Positions 9,035-18,706 are shown, numbered from the stretch's first letter. The stretch is DNA of 61,902 nt from CAZSLI01 sp964607705 (GCA_964607705.1 CAZSLI010000014.1:1-61902), one strand, 5' to 3'. The notes: generated from the sequence alone by a model not told the origin. Numbers and translations: made by a program.

Positions 9035-9072
9035 GGTCGGGTCTCCTCCGAGAACCTGCCGTTCGCGATTCC

Positions 9073-9675
9073 CTACGTCGGCGACACCCGATCGGTCGCC
9101 GCGATGGCGGTGAGGCAACCGATCTGCCCCGCGACGTCCTCGAGTGGGCGCTCGGGATCGAGCGCGAGCCAGTCCAGAGCGGCCACCGCCGTAAGCGCGA
9201 ACAGTGACGAGGCGGCGAACTGCGCGTCCAGATCGGCGCGCAGTTCGCCGCTGGCGATGCCACGCTCGATCTGCTCACGGATCACGGTCACGATGCGCTC
9301 CCTGATGAGCAACAGCGTCTCGCGCCAGGCGCGGTCCTCCTGCCACAGCTCTCGCACCAGAAGCTTCGCGAACGAACGGTTCTCTCGTATGAATTCGAGC
9401 TCAGTGCGCACGAGGGATTGCAGCGATTCACGCGCGCTGGTGGACTCGTCGACGGCCGCCCGCATGCGCATCGCAAGCGGGGTCAGACCCTCGGTGATCA
9501 GGGCGTCCACCAACTCGGCCTTGCTCTTGAAGTGGTAGTAGACCGTGCCCTTCGCCACGCCGGCCTTCTCGGCGATGTCGTCGACGCTCGTCGAGCCGAA
9601 GCCGCGCTCGCCCAGCATCTGTGTCGCCACCTGAAGGAGCAGGCTATGGGTCTCGTCCTTGTTACGGCGTGCCAC
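9073..9675 (-). CDS. TetR/AcrR family transcriptional regulator
   Basis: A 200-aa regulator. The N-terminal helix-turn-helix (about residues 10-55) contains the TetR signature GFGSTSVDDIAEKAGVAKGT followed by YYHFKSK; an all-helical ligand domain follows. GTG 9675 is chosen because ggagg lies six bases upstream and the length then fits the family. The long reading frame extending upstream to 10278 is an antisense shadow of the neighbouring exporter gene. It lies 41 bases downstream of the yhgE-like gene in the same direction, and a palindromic operator precedes that operon. It most likely represses both genes and is released by a membrane-active or toxic ligand that is not identifiable here. 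Confidence 0.9.
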   Translation of the reverse strand: MARRNKDETHSLLLQVATQMLGERGFGSTSVDDIAEKAGVAKGTVYYHFKSKAELVDALITEGLTPLAMRMRAAVDESTSARESLQSLVRTELEFIRENRSFAKLLVRELWQEDRAWRETLLLIRERIVTVIREQIERGIASGELRADLDAQFAASSLFALTAVAALDWLALDPERPLEDVAGQIGCLTAIAATDRVSPT

Positions 9676-9716
9676 CCTCGTCCTCCGCTCAGCCGTTGGT
9701 TCTCCGATTCTAGCGT

Positions 9717-11951
9717 CTACAGCTCGATCGTCGGCTTGAGCCGCTTGTCGCTCCACAAGCGCGCGTTCCTCGCCGAAAAGACGGTGCCCACGAAGGCTGC
9801 GGCTCCAAAGAGCGCAAGCAGCCACGCCTGTCGCGCAATCACTGCGGCGTCGCCCCCTGAGACCGACTCTCGGAGCGCAGCGACCGCGTGCGTCATGGGC
9901 AGCCAGGGGCTGAGGTACCGGAAGAAGGCAGGCAGAGTCTCGATCGGGAAGGTGCCGGCCGCTGACGTGAGCTGGAGCATCAGTATCACGATGCCGATCA
10001 GCTTGCCCAGGGAGCCGAAGGCGGTGCTGAGCCATTGCATCAGTGCTGCGAACACCACCGCCGTCAGCAGGATCACACCAAAGGTCGCGAACGGATCCAC
10101 GGGGGTCAGGTGCAGCCCGAAGCGAAGTACGGCGAACATCAGCAGCGACTGTCCCAAGCCCACCACCATAGCCGGCCACATCCCGGTCATCGCGATGACC
10201 GGGGCGGATGCGCCTGACTGTGCGGCGCGTTTCGGGATCGGGGCCAGCAAGACGAAGACGATGAGCATCCCAACCCATAGGGCGAGTGGGACGAAGTACG
10301 GCGCGAATCCGGTCCCGTAGGTCTTCACGTGACCGAGCTTCGCCTCGTCGAGTCTGACCGGGTCGCTCATCATCTCGGCGCGCGCTGTTCGTTCGGCTGC
10401 GCTGTACGCAGGGACGTCCTCGGCGCCGTTCTTCAGACCGGACGCGAGCTCGTGAGAGCCCGACGCCGCGGTGGAGAGTCCCTCGGCTAGCGCGGAGGTG
10501 CCGTCATGTAGGTCGGCGAGCCCCTCGGCTAGCGCCACGCTGCCCGAGTCGGCGTCGGCGAGGTGGTTTGCGAGGGAGGCGTTGCCTGCCGCCAGCTTGG
10601 TGACGCCTGCCGCCGCATTCTGCGCTCCGGCATCGAGTGCGAGTGCGCCTTGCGAGAGTGACGTGCTGCCCGAGTTGATGTCGCCTGCCCCGGCAGCCAC
10701 GGCTTCGGCGCCGCTCAAGAGCTGAGCGTTGGCTGCCGCGAGTTTATCGGCGCCGCCCGCCAGCTGACCGCTGCCTGCCGACACCTTGTGCGCGCCAGCC
10801 GCCAGCGCCGATGTGTCGGCCTTCGCAGTGCTCAGCGAATCTGCAAGGGACGCGCTGCCCGAGGCAACGGCGCCGGCGGTGGCCACAGTCTGTTTGAATA
10901 GCGGGTCCGCCGCCGCTTCCGGATACTTGGTCGAGAGGCCGGCGAGCAGCTCGGTGACGCTGCTGGCGCCCGCTTCGAGGCCCTGGGCGCCTTCGGCGGC
11001 CTTGCCGATGCCGTTTTCGGCCGAGGCCATCCCGGCGTCGACCTGAGCCGCGCCATCAGCGAGCGTGTGTGCGGATACAGCCAGCGAGGCCGTCGCGCGC
11101 TGAGCCGCAGAAAGTCCTGCGGCGAGGGATGTCGCGCCGGTCGCAAGACGGCTCGCGCCGGCTGACAGTGCCCCCGTGCCTTTCGACAGCGTCGCGGCAC
11201 CTTCGGCGAGCACGCCAGTCCCGCTCGCCGCGGTCGCCGAGCCTGCCGCCAGCTTGCCCGCGCCGACGCTCAACCGGTCGAGGCCTGCGGACAGCTCCTC
11301 TCCGCCCCTGCGTGCGTCGACCGCGCCGGATTCGAGCCGCGCAGAGCCATCGGCCGCGTCGTCGAGGGCATCGGCCAGGGTCGCACTGCCATCGGCCGCT
11401 TCGTCGAGCGCGACATGGATCTCATCGAGACTGACGAAGATGGTGTCGAAGTAGCCTTTCGAGGCGTCTGCCGAGGTGGCCTTGCGGACCTCATCGAAGA
11501 CCTTTCCTTCGATCTGCGCCGCAATCATGTTCTTCGACTCGTGCACCACGACGAGGAGCCGGGCGCGGGCGGGGGAGTCCGAGTCCGCTTTGGCCAGCGT
11601 GGCGCTGAAGTCCTTGGGGATCGTGAGCGAGGAGTAGTAACGGCCGTCGCGCACGCCTCGCTGAGCCTCTTCGTCGCTCACGACGCGCCAGTCGAACGTG
11701 CCCCTGTCGAGCAACTTGTCGACCAGGTCTGCGCCCGCATTGATGGTTTCACCGTCGGCCTCGGCAGCTTGGTCGAGATTGACCACCGCGACCGGGATCC
11801 GATCGAGCGAGCCGTAGGGGTCCCAGAACGCCCACAGATAGAGAGCTCCATACAGGAGCGGGATGACCATCATCACGATGAAGGCGGCAACCATGATCGG
11901 CTTGCGAACCAGATGCAGAACTTCTTCGCGGGCGAGTTCTAGCGAGCGCAC
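9717..11951 (-). CDS. YhgE/Pip family ABC-2-type membrane protein
   Basis: A 744-aa membrane protein. One N-terminal transmembrane helix (about 18-40) leads into the Pip domain with VAVVNLDQ. A long Ala/Gly/Ser-rich region (about 200-520) has heptad-like repeats of the form LxxGAxxLAxG, likely an extracellular coiled rod. Five C-terminal helices follow, typical of the YhgE C-terminal domain. Relatives act in export of lipids or secreted proteins and as phage receptors. GTG 11951 has an ggagg site about 8 bases upstream. It heads a two-gene operon with a TetR regulator, so it is probably induced by a compound that perturbs the envelope. Confidence 0.88.
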   Translation of the reverse strand: MRSLELAREEVLHLVRKPIMVAAFIVMMVIPLLYGALYLWAFWDPYGSLDRIPVAVVNLDQAAEADGETINAGADLVDKLLDRGTFDWRVVSDEEAQRGVRDGRYYSSLTIPKDFSATLAKADSDSPARARLLVVVHESKNMIAAQIEGKVFDEVRKATSADASKGYFDTIFVSLDEIHVALDEAADGSATLADALDDAADGSARLESGAVDARRGGEELSAGLDRLSVGAGKLAAGSATAASGTGVLAEGAATLSKGTGALSAGASRLATGATSLAAGLSAAQRATASLAVSAHTLADGAAQVDAGMASAENGIGKAAEGAQGLEAGASSVTELLAGLSTKYPEAAADPLFKQTVATAGAVASGSASLADSLSTAKADTSALAAGAHKVSAGSGQLAGGADKLAAANAQLLSGAEAVAAGAGDINSGSTSLSQGALALDAGAQNAAAGVTKLAAGNASLANHLADADSGSVALAEGLADLHDGTSALAEGLSTAASGSHELASGLKNGAEDVPAYSAAERTARAEMMSDPVRLDEAKLGHVKTYGTGFAPYFVPLALWVGMLIVFVLLAPIPKRAAQSGASAPVIAMTGMWPAMVVGLGQSLLMFAVLRFGLHLTPVDPFATFGVILLTAVVFAALMQWLSTAFGSLGKLIGIVILMLQLTSAAGTFPIETLPAFFRYLSPWLPMTHAVAALRESVSGGDAAVIARQAWLLALFGAAAFVGTVFSARNARLWSDKRLKPTIEL

Positions 11952-11972
11952 AGACTTGCCTCCGGATCTTCG

Positions 11973-11998
11973 AAACTGACTGACTGGTCGGTCAGTTT
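11973..11998 (-). promoter_or_regulatory. TetR-type operator upstream of the yhgE-tetR operon
   Basis: An inverted repeat (aaactgac at 11973-11980, gtcagttt at 11991-11998) with internal tgactggtcggtca repeats matches the usual TetR-operator pattern built on TGAC/GTCA half sites. It sits 22 bases before the GTG start of the exporter gene, where bound repressor would block transcription of the operon. Confidence 0.75.
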
Positions 11999-12100
11999 AC
12001 GAGGAACCGAGGATGCTGTCCAGAGAGGCGGTGCTCGCCCGCAACACGAAGGAGGTCCGTCCCTGGCGACTAGGTCCGCCTTGGAGTCCCACTCCGCGAA

Positions 12101-13627
12101 TCACTCAGGGCGGACTGATCGCTTTGCTAGTTCGCGCTCGTAGGCCCCGGGCAGCGGACAGGTGTTCGGCCCGTTGACCAGCGCGCGGCAGCGCTCGTCG
12201 ATGCCCTTCAGCGTGCCGTTGAAGACGAAGTGATGGAGGGGCAGCACCGCATACCAGTAGGCGCGGCCGAGAAGCCCCTTGGCGTCGAACAGCGCCGTCT
12301 GTCGCACCAGCGTTCCGGCATCTGTGGGCGCGAGCTCGTACTGCAGCCAGCCCCGGCCGGGAAGCACCATCTCGGCGCGGAGCCTTAGGAGATGCGGCGC
12401 GTCCACCTTCTCGACAACCCACCACTCCAGGTGGTCCCCCTCGACCAGCGCGTACTGGTCCCGTCGTCCACGCCTTCGCCCTGGCCCGCCGAGCATGATG
12501 TCGATCAGGCCCCTGAGATCCCAGAGGGTGTCGTAGGCGTACCATCCGTTCTCGCCGCCGATGCAGGCGACCGGGTCGAACGCGGCCTCCGGCGGGCAGC
12601 GGGCAAGCATCACGCGGGAGTCGATGTAGCGGCCCGCGCGCACGAGGTGTTGCGGTGTCGTGACCGCGCCCACCTCCTGGGACCAGAGGACATCGTCGTA
12701 GCGAGCGTCCTCGGCGGCGAAGGCTCGATCCATGGCCTCGACGGCGCCGACGGGTCGGATGGCGGGGAAGTCCCGCGCCGCGGCATCGTCGGTGACGATC
12801 GTCGGCCAGCGGAGCGATTCGGCGAGCTGGCGACCCACCGTAGCCTGCTTCGGAGTGAACAGGTACAGCCACCAGCCGGACAGGCCTGGCGACAGGAGGG
12901 GTATCGGGATGACGAGCCGCTTGAGGCCCCTGCGCTTCGCGTAGAGCGAGAGCAGGCCTCCGTAGGGGACGGTATCTGCGCCGCCGATCTCGTAGACGCG
13001 ATGCGAGGTGCCGGCGGGCAGGTCCAACTCGATGGCGGCGCTGAGATACGCTACGACGTCTTCAATCGCGATGGGCTGCGCGGGCATCCGCACCCACCGC
13101 GGGGTGGTCATCACCGGAATCTTCTCGGTGAGGTTGCGGATCATCTCGAACGATGTGGAGCCGCTGCCGATGACGATCGAGGCGCGGAACTCGATCACGG
13201 GCACGCCGGCCGAGGCAAGGATGCGCCCGACCTCTTGGCGGCTCGCCAGATGCTCGGACAATGACTCCTCAGTGTTACCGAGCCCGCCAAGGTAGACGAT
13301 GCGGCAAACACCTGCAGCCGCAGCTGAGCGCGCGAAGATCTCGGCCGCCTCGCGGTCGCGGCGCGCGAAGTCCGCTCCACCGCCAAGGGTGTGCACCAGG
13401 TAGAAGGCGGTATCGATGCCGCTGAGGGCGGCGCCGACCGCCTCTTCATCCATCGCGTCTGCGGCCACGCACTCGACGCCAGGGAGGGACGGCACGCGCG
13501 AGGGGGTGCGGGCAGCGGCTCTGAGGTGCTGAACACGGCCCTGCAGCCCACGCAGGAGGCTAGAGCCGATGTAGCCCGAAGATCCGGTGACCAGGACCCT
13601 GGACGTGGCTATGTTCACCAGGCTCAT
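12101..13627 (-). CDS. NAD(P)-binding SDR protein with a C-terminal DUF2867-like domain
   Basis: A 508-aa fusion. Residues 1-300 form an atypical SDR/NmrA-like domain with the nucleotide motif TGSSGYIG (14-21) and a YLVHTLGG segment. The C-terminal third (about 320-500) has the W-rich pattern of DUF2867 (GRRRGRRDQY, LEWWVVEK, RAYWYAVLPLHHFVF). The architecture matches the YbjT-type proteins found in many bacteria. The substrate is unknown; such proteins are proposed to act as oxidoreductases or quinone/NADPH sensors. The start is ATG 13627 with only a weak ribosome site. It is a stand-alone gene with about 80-150 bases of non-coding DNA on either side. Confidence 0.85.
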   Translation of the reverse strand: MSLVNIATSRVLVTGSSGYIGSSLLRGLQGRVQHLRAAARTPSRVPSLPGVECVAADAMDEEAVGAALSGIDTAFYLVHTLGGGADFARRDREAAEIFARSAAAAGVCRIVYLGGLGNTEESLSEHLASRQEVGRILASAGVPVIEFRASIVIGSGSTSFEMIRNLTEKIPVMTTPRWVRMPAQPIAIEDVVAYLSAAIELDLPAGTSHRVYEIGGADTVPYGGLLSLYAKRRGLKRLVIPIPLLSPGLSGWWLYLFTPKQATVGRQLAESLRWPTIVTDDAAARDFPAIRPVGAVEAMDRAFAAEDARYDDVLWSQEVGAVTTPQHLVRAGRYIDSRVMLARCPPEAAFDPVACIGGENGWYAYDTLWDLRGLIDIMLGGPGRRRGRRDQYALVEGDHLEWWVVEKVDAPHLLRLRAEMVLPGRGWLQYELAPTDAGTLVRQTALFDAKGLLGRAYWYAVLPLHHFVFNGTLKGIDERCRALVNGPNTCPLPGAYERELAKRSVRPE

Positions 13628-13708
13628 CTCGTTCCGTCTCTACCTTCGGCACTGGCGTCTTGCCCATTCGCACCGGCCGACGCCGACTTGGCTCGGCTCG
13701 ACGACCGC

Positions 13709-14482
13709 CTACTTCTTCGTCGCCACCACCTGCATCGCCCCTGCACCGTCACGCAGCGTGAGCACGCCGTTGGCGGCCTCCCACTCGGTTGCAGCTTGGA
13801 GAGCCGCCAAGTACAGCTGTTCTTGCGTCATGAGCTCCTCGGGTCCCGCCATCATCGTCGTAGCGAGCGGCCCCATCTTGATGCTTTTGTCGCCTGACTC
13901 GAATGGTCCATTGAAGGTGTTCACGCCGCCCATGCCGGAGACGGATGCATCGGTGCCGAACTCGAGTGTCAGCTGTGAGCCCGCGACCGGCGTGACCACA
14001 GCCTGCTTGCCGTTGTTGTAGCTGGTCACGATCCAAGAGCTGCCGGCCAGCTCGAACGGCGCTGTGGCTTCAAAGGTCAGAGTCTTGCCATCGGCGGTCG
14101 TAAGGGTGAGCTTGCCCTCGACCACTTCGTACGTATCGGCCGCCTGCAGGAGCTTCATGTAGGCCGCCTCTGCCGCCATGTGCCCCGCCGGGCCGGCGCT
14201 CATGGTCGATGCGAACGGCCCCGCCTCGAAGGAGCCGTCGTCAGCGGCGGTGTAGGGGCCGGTGTAGCTGTTGACCCCGGAGAAGCCGCTCATCTTGGAT
14301 CCGTCGAACTGAGCGAAGACCCCGAGCTTCGTGAGGTCTGCGGTGGCTTCACTGCTTGCCGTCAGGGTCCACTGTTCGCCCTTCAGCGCGCCTGGATCCT
14401 GCGAGACGCTCTGCGCGCATCCCGCAAGCAGGAGCGCCGACCCCAGTGCCACACTCGTTAGCACTCTCTTGAGCGAAGCCAT
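13709..14482 (-). CDS. Lipoprotein with two META (HslJ-like) domains
   Basis: A 257-aa protein with a lipoprotein signal (LLAGC, acylated Cys22). Two tandem META domains follow (about 35-135 and 145-250), each with the family's compact beta fold: GEQWTL...GVNSYTGPY in the first and GSSWIV...GVNTFNGPF in the second, and a met/thr core such as STMSAGP and TTMMAGP. META domains occur in HslJ, where they are linked to novobiocin and heat-shock phenotypes, and in secreted lipoproteins. ATG 14482 has a gaaggga site. The protein should sit on the outer face of the cytoplasmic membrane; the ligand is unknown. Confidence 0.88.
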   Translation of the reverse strand: MASLKRVLTSVALGSALLLAGCAQSVSQDPGALKGEQWTLTASSEATADLTKLGVFAQFDGSKMSGFSGVNSYTGPYTAADDGSFEAGPFASTMSAGPAGHMAAEAAYMKLLQAADTYEVVEGKLTLTTADGKTLTFEATAPFELAGSSWIVTSYNNGKQAVVTPVAGSQLTLEFGTDASVSGMGGVNTFNGPFESGDKSIKMGPLATTMMAGPEELMTQEQLYLAALQAATEWEAANGVLTLRDGAGAMQVVATKK

Positions 14483-14554
14483 GTCCGTTCCCTTCGCGTG
14501 GTCGTGTCAGTGCAATGCATGAGATGGTCCCACGCGGCAGACACGAAACCCGTG

Positions 14555-14587
14555 CCCAACCGCTGTTGTCAGAAATACCCAACCGCT
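14555..14587 (-). promoter_or_regulatory. Direct repeats upstream of the META lipoprotein gene
   Basis: Two identical 10-bp copies of cccaaccgct start 23 bases apart (14555 and 14578), about two helical turns, and lie 73-105 bases upstream of the lipoprotein start. This spacing suits a tandem-binding activator such as a response regulator. Nothing else is visible in the 14483-14685 gap. Confidence 0.35.
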
Positions 14588-14685
14588 CCTTCGGGCAAGC
14601 GCCCGTGTCGTTGCGACCGCTGGGTGTCCGCGTCTTGGGTGAGGCGAAGTCGAGGCTGGGCGCATTGGCCGCCCCGGCCGCCACG

Positions 14686-15843
14686 CTAGATCATGAAGCG
14701 CCGTCCCTCGGCGAGCTCACCGAGGGAGTAGAAGGTGCCACGCCACCAGACGCCTCCGTTGCGCCGGGCGAGCCAGGTCGCTCGGATAACCCCGAAGACC
14801 ATGATCAGGACGCCGACGGGCCAGACGATGGCGGGCAGCCACGTGCCCGTGTTGCGCCACAGCCCGTACATGTCGCTGACCGTGTACGCGACCAGGGTGA
14901 ATACCCCGAGAATCCGGAGCCACGCCAACCCTGAGGCGAGAGCGAAGAATGGCGCGAACAGCAGCGACAGCAGGAGGGCGGCACCGAGTAGAAGCAGGGG
15001 GAAGGCAACGGCGGCCGTCGTGCTGCCGTTCTTTTCGATGCCCTTCAGGAGCTGGGGTATCGAGCGGTAGATCGCGACGGTCGCACAGCGGGCCCCGTCG
15101 ACCAGCCGAACGCGCCCGCCCGCGTTCTTGACCATCGACGCAAGCGCGACGTCGTCCCCGGTCTCCATGCGCAGGTGTTCCAGGCCCGCGGTGGCCTCGT
15201 ACGCGCTTCTCCTCACCAGGTTGAAGGCACCGGCACCGAGGACGACCTTGCTTCCCGGATCGCGGACCTTTGCCGGATCGGCCATCACGATGAGGCCTCG
15301 TAAGAAGGCCATCCAGACGCCGTCCACGAAGAAGCTGCCCGCCTTGAACGCGGGTATCAGCGCGAGCAGATCGACCTCCTCGTGGGAACACAGGGCGATG
15401 GCGCGCCGAAGCGTGCCGCGCTCGACCATGACGTCAGCATCCGAGAACAGCAGCCAGTCGCCATCGGCGTGATCCAGGCCCTCGCGCATCGCGTGCACCT
15501 TGCCCAGCCAACTGCTCGGCAGGGTGTCCACTCGGACCACTGTGAATCGCGCGTCGCCATCGGCTGCGGCGACCGCCGCGAGCCCGGTGCCGTCGGTCGA
15601 CCGGTCATCCACGAGGACGACCTGCAGGTTGGGATAGTCATCGTCGAGCCGAGAGCGCACCGCCCGGCCAACGGCATGCGCCTCGTCCTTTGCAGCCATG
15701 ATCACCGACACCCGCGGCCACGACGCCGGGGCGGTGTGCTTCGTCAGGTCGAGCCGCTCGAGGTGCGACAGGTTGCGCAGGAACAGGGCGGTCTCCGCAA
15801 GAAGGAGCGCGCAGGCGCCCGCAAGCACTATTGTGATGATCAC
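14686..15843 (-). CDS. Membrane-anchored family 2 glycosyltransferase
   Basis: A 385-aa protein. GTG 15843 is chosen because gggag lies seven bases upstream and the first 22 residues then form a clean membrane helix; the longer upstream frame has no signal. The GT-A domain shows VSVIMAAKDEA (45-55), DDRSTDGT (79-86), the metal-binding DAD in SDADV (134-138) and ETGDD further on. Three or so C-terminal membrane helices end the protein. The layout resembles the processive or hopanoid-associated (HpnB-like) GT2 enzymes. It probably transfers sugar from a nucleotide donor to a lipid or envelope glycan on the cytoplasmic side. It is divergent from the MprF-like gene, which also acts on membrane lipid. 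Confidence 0.85.
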   Translation of the reverse strand: MIITIVLAGACALLLAETALFLRNLSHLERLDLTKHTAPASWPRVSVIMAAKDEAHAVGRAVRSRLDDDYPNLQVVLVDDRSTDGTGLAAVAAADGDARFTVVRVDTLPSSWLGKVHAMREGLDHADGDWLLFSDADVMVERGTLRRAIALCSHEEVDLLALIPAFKAGSFFVDGVWMAFLRGLIVMADPAKVRDPGSKVVLGAGAFNLVRRSAYEATAGLEHLRMETGDDVALASMVKNAGGRVRLVDGARCATVAIYRSIPQLLKGIEKNGSTTAAVAFPLLLLGAALLLSLLFAPFFALASGLAWLRILGVFTLVAYTVSDMYGLWRNTGTWLPAIVWPVGVLIMVFGVIRATWLARRNGGVWWRGTFYSLGELAEGRRFMI

Positions 15844-16012
15844 GTTACGCTCCCGCTGTCCGCTGCGACCGTCGAACTCAAAGTATGTATCGGTGTGGCA
15901 AAGCTCGGACTGGATAATGGCCACTACCGGTGTTCCTCCGATGTGGAGACAGCGGCGCCGCATCCGCGGCAGGGAATGAAGAGACTGAGTCCCCGGCCGG
16001 AAGGCGGATAGC

Positions 16013-18706
16013 TTGTTCAGGCGCGTAGCGCTCGTCGCCATCTTGGCCTCGGCGGCGTGGCTCGTGATCGCGCACGCCTCCGACGTCTCGCAACTCATCG
16101 TGACCGCTCGGAGCGGCTCGTGGACCTGGCTGCTTGCCGCGGCCGTCCTGCAGGTCGGTTACTACGCCTGCTACGTGCTCACCTATCGGCAGTCGTTCGC
16201 CTCGGCGGGCATCGAACGTCGCTTCGGCGAGCTCGTTCCCGTGGTCTTGGCCGCCGTGTTCGTGGGAACGGTGGTGCCGAGCGGCGGGACCGCGGGCCCC
16301 GGCCTGATCGTTGACGACGCGGTTCGCCGAGGCAGTCCCGCCGGTCATGCAGCGGCTGCCGCCCTGGTCGCGCAGTTCACCGACTTCTCGGGCTTTGCGG
16401 TGGTGATGGCGGGCGGCTTCGCCTACTTGGCGGTGATCGGTAGGCTGACCCTGCTCGAGCTCGTCGCTGCCTTGGCGTTCACGGCGCTCGTCGGTGTCCT
16501 CGGCGGCGTGCTTGTGCTGGCGCGTCGCAATCCGGCCCTTCTGCTGAGGGTGCTCACTCGCGTGGAGCGCATGTTGTGTCGGGGCGCAGAACTCCTGAGA
16601 CTGAAGGCGCGGCCGGAGTTCGCCGAGCGGTTCGCCGAGGAGCTGCACCAGGCGGTCGGCGTGATCAGCCAACGAAGGCGCTTTGCCGTGTCGGCATGGG
16701 CCGTGGCCGTCATCGGTCACCTGCTCGACCTGGCCTGCTTCATCGCGGTGGGATTTGCCTTTGGCTGGTTCGGCGTCGGCGCCCTTGTGGCGGGTTACGC
16801 GATCGGCATCGTGGTGTGGCTGACATCGTTCGTCCCGCAGGGCGTGGGCGTGGTCGAAGGAGCGGTGAGCCTGCTGCTGGCCACCCTCGGCGTGCCCGCG
16901 GGGACGGCCCTCGCGATCTCGCTGACGTTCCGGGGACTGACCTTCTGGATCCCGCTTGGTATCGGATCGCTCATGCTGCCGCGCGTGTCGACGTTCGCCG
17001 CCACCGATAGGGCGAAGTCCACACTGGTGGCTCGCGCGTCGGCGGTGTTCGTCTTCGTCGTGGGAGTGGTCAACATACTGTCGGCGGCCACGCCGAGCCT
17101 GGCATCGCGCATCGCGTTCATCGAGCGCTACCTTCCGTTCCAGATGACGTACGGACACCTGTCCGCCGCGCTGGCCGGCGTCGGTCTGCTCATGTTGTCT
17201 CGTGGGCTGTCGCACCATAAGCACACCGCGTACGTGCTCACGGTCGGCCTGCTGGCCGCGTCGGCGGTCAGTCACCTGGTCAAAGGCCTCGACTGGGAAG
17301 AGGCGCTCGTGGCCTCGAGCGTCATGATCTGGCTCGTGGTCAACCGCTCGGCCTTCTACGCTCGCTCGGACGAGCCTTCGATCCGCCAGGGGCTGCGCGT
17401 ACTGGCCGGCGCATTCGCCATCACCCTGGCCTATGGAGCTGTGGGGTTCTGGCTGCTCGACCGCCAGTTCAGCGTCAACTTCGGCCTAAGAGCAGCGCTC
17501 GTGCAGACCTTCGACATGTTCGTGTACTTCTACGACCCGGGTATCGAGCCGATCACCGGTTTCGGCCGCTACTTCGCCGACTCGATCTACCTCATCGGCG
17601 CGGCTACCCTCGCCTTCGCGCTCCTCATGCTCCTGAGGCCGGTGCTGGTGCGCCACCCCGCCTCGGCCGCGGAACACCGCCGAGCACGCGCTATCGTCGA
17701 CGAGTGGGGCAGTACCTCGCTCTCGCCGATGGCCCTGCTGCCCGACAAGGCATATTGGTTCAGCCCCGGCGGGTCGTTGATCGCGTACGCGTTGTCGGGC
17801 GGCATCGCGGTCGTCCTCGGCGAGCCGATCGGGCCACCGGATGACGCGGTCGAGGCGGTCGCCGGCTTCACGAAGGCGGCCGCCATCAACGGCTGGCGCG
17901 TGGTGTGGTACGAGGTGCGAGAGGACAGCCTCGAGGGCCTCTTCGAGCTCGGGTTCTCGGCGGTCCACACCGGCAACGAGGCGATCGTGGACCTGCACAG
18001 CTTCACGCTCGCGGGGAAGTCGCATAAGTCCCTGCGCCATCGGATCAATCAGCTCGATGAAGCGGGGTATCAGGCGCAGGTGATCGAGGCGCCGGTGCCC
18101 GCTACGGCCATGAGGCAACTGCGGCACGTGAGCGACGCGTGGCTTGCGTCGATGAAGGGCGCCGAGAAGCGGTTCGCCCTCGGCTGGTTCGACGAGCACT
18201 ACCTGCGAGGCTGCCCGGTCATGGTGGTCCGTGCGCCTTCCGGAGAGATCGTCGCCTTCGCGAACCTCCTCTTCGAGCGGCGGGCGAACGAGGCGACGAT
18301 CGACCTCATGCGTTACCTGCCGGACGCTCCTTCCGGAACGATGGACTATCTGTTCGTGCGCCTCATCGAGTACGCGCGCGATCGCGGCTTCGCAACCTTC
18401 AACCTGGGAGTCAGCCCGCTTGCGGGAGTGGGCGAGTCCGCTCAGGACCCCGCCGCGGAGAAGGCGCTGAGGCTCGTGTACGAGCACGGCAGCGCCTTCT
18501 ACGGGTTCAAGGGGCTTCGAGCCTACAAGGACAAGTTCGACCCTCGGTGGGAGAAGCGGTACCTCGTCTACCCTGAGGGGGTCTTGCTGCCAACGGCCTT
18601 CGCTGCAACCACGCACGTCAACTCCGGCGAGAACCCGATCATGGGCTATCTGGAGAGCGTCCTTCGGCCTTCGCGCGCAAAGGTCCCGCAGTCGGCCGAC
18701 GCATGA
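16013..18706 (+). CDS. mprF: MprF-like lysyl-phosphatidylglycerol synthase/flippase
   Basis: An 897-aa bifunctional protein. The N-terminal half (about 1-330) is an UPF0104-type flippase domain with multiple helices and the pattern PSGGTAGPG. Further membrane helices continue to about 545. The C-terminal 340 residues are a DUF2156/GNAT-like aminoacyl-transferase domain (FSPGG...GEPIG, KSLRHRINQL, NLGVSPL, YEHGS, YKDKFDPRW). The family moves an aminoacyl group from tRNA to phosphatidylglycerol and flips the product, giving resistance to cationic peptides. TTG 16013 is supported by an aaggcgg site five bases upstream. The length matches known MprF. Whether Lys or Ala is used cannot be judged. 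Confidence 0.9.
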   Translation: MFRRVALVAILASAAWLVIAHASDVSQLIVTARSGSWTWLLAAAVLQVGYYACYVLTYRQSFASAGIERRFGELVPVVLAAVFVGTVVPSGGTAGPGLIVDDAVRRGSPAGHAAAAALVAQFTDFSGFAVVMAGGFAYLAVIGRLTLLELVAALAFTALVGVLGGVLVLARRNPALLLRVLTRVERMLCRGAELLRLKARPEFAERFAEELHQAVGVISQRRRFAVSAWAVAVIGHLLDLACFIAVGFAFGWFGVGALVAGYAIGIVVWLTSFVPQGVGVVEGAVSLLLATLGVPAGTALAISLTFRGLTFWIPLGIGSLMLPRVSTFAATDRAKSTLVARASAVFVFVVGVVNILSAATPSLASRIAFIERYLPFQMTYGHLSAALAGVGLLMLSRGLSHHKHTAYVLTVGLLAASAVSHLVKGLDWEEALVASSVMIWLVVNRSAFYARSDEPSIRQGLRVLAGAFAITLAYGAVGFWLLDRQFSVNFGLRAALVQTFDMFVYFYDPGIEPITGFGRYFADSIYLIGAATLAFALLMLLRPVLVRHPASAAEHRRARAIVDEWGSTSLSPMALLPDKAYWFSPGGSLIAYALSGGIAVVLGEPIGPPDDAVEAVAGFTKAAAINGWRVVWYEVREDSLEGLFELGFSAVHTGNEAIVDLHSFTLAGKSHKSLRHRINQLDEAGYQAQVIEAPVPATAMRQLRHVSDAWLASMKGAEKRFALGWFDEHYLRGCPVMVVRAPSGEIVAFANLLFERRANEATIDLMRYLPDAPSGTMDYLFVRLIEYARDRGFATFNLGVSPLAGVGESAQDPAAEKALRLVYEHGSAFYGFKGLRAYKDKFDPRWEKRYLVYPEGVLLPTAFAATTHVNSGENPIMGYLESVLRPSRAKVPQSADA

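Noticed and set aside
9676..10278. Upstream extension of the TetR frame (total 401 aa)
   Set aside because: It runs through the YhgE gene and lacks a domain; GTG 9675 with ggagg gives a normal TetR length.
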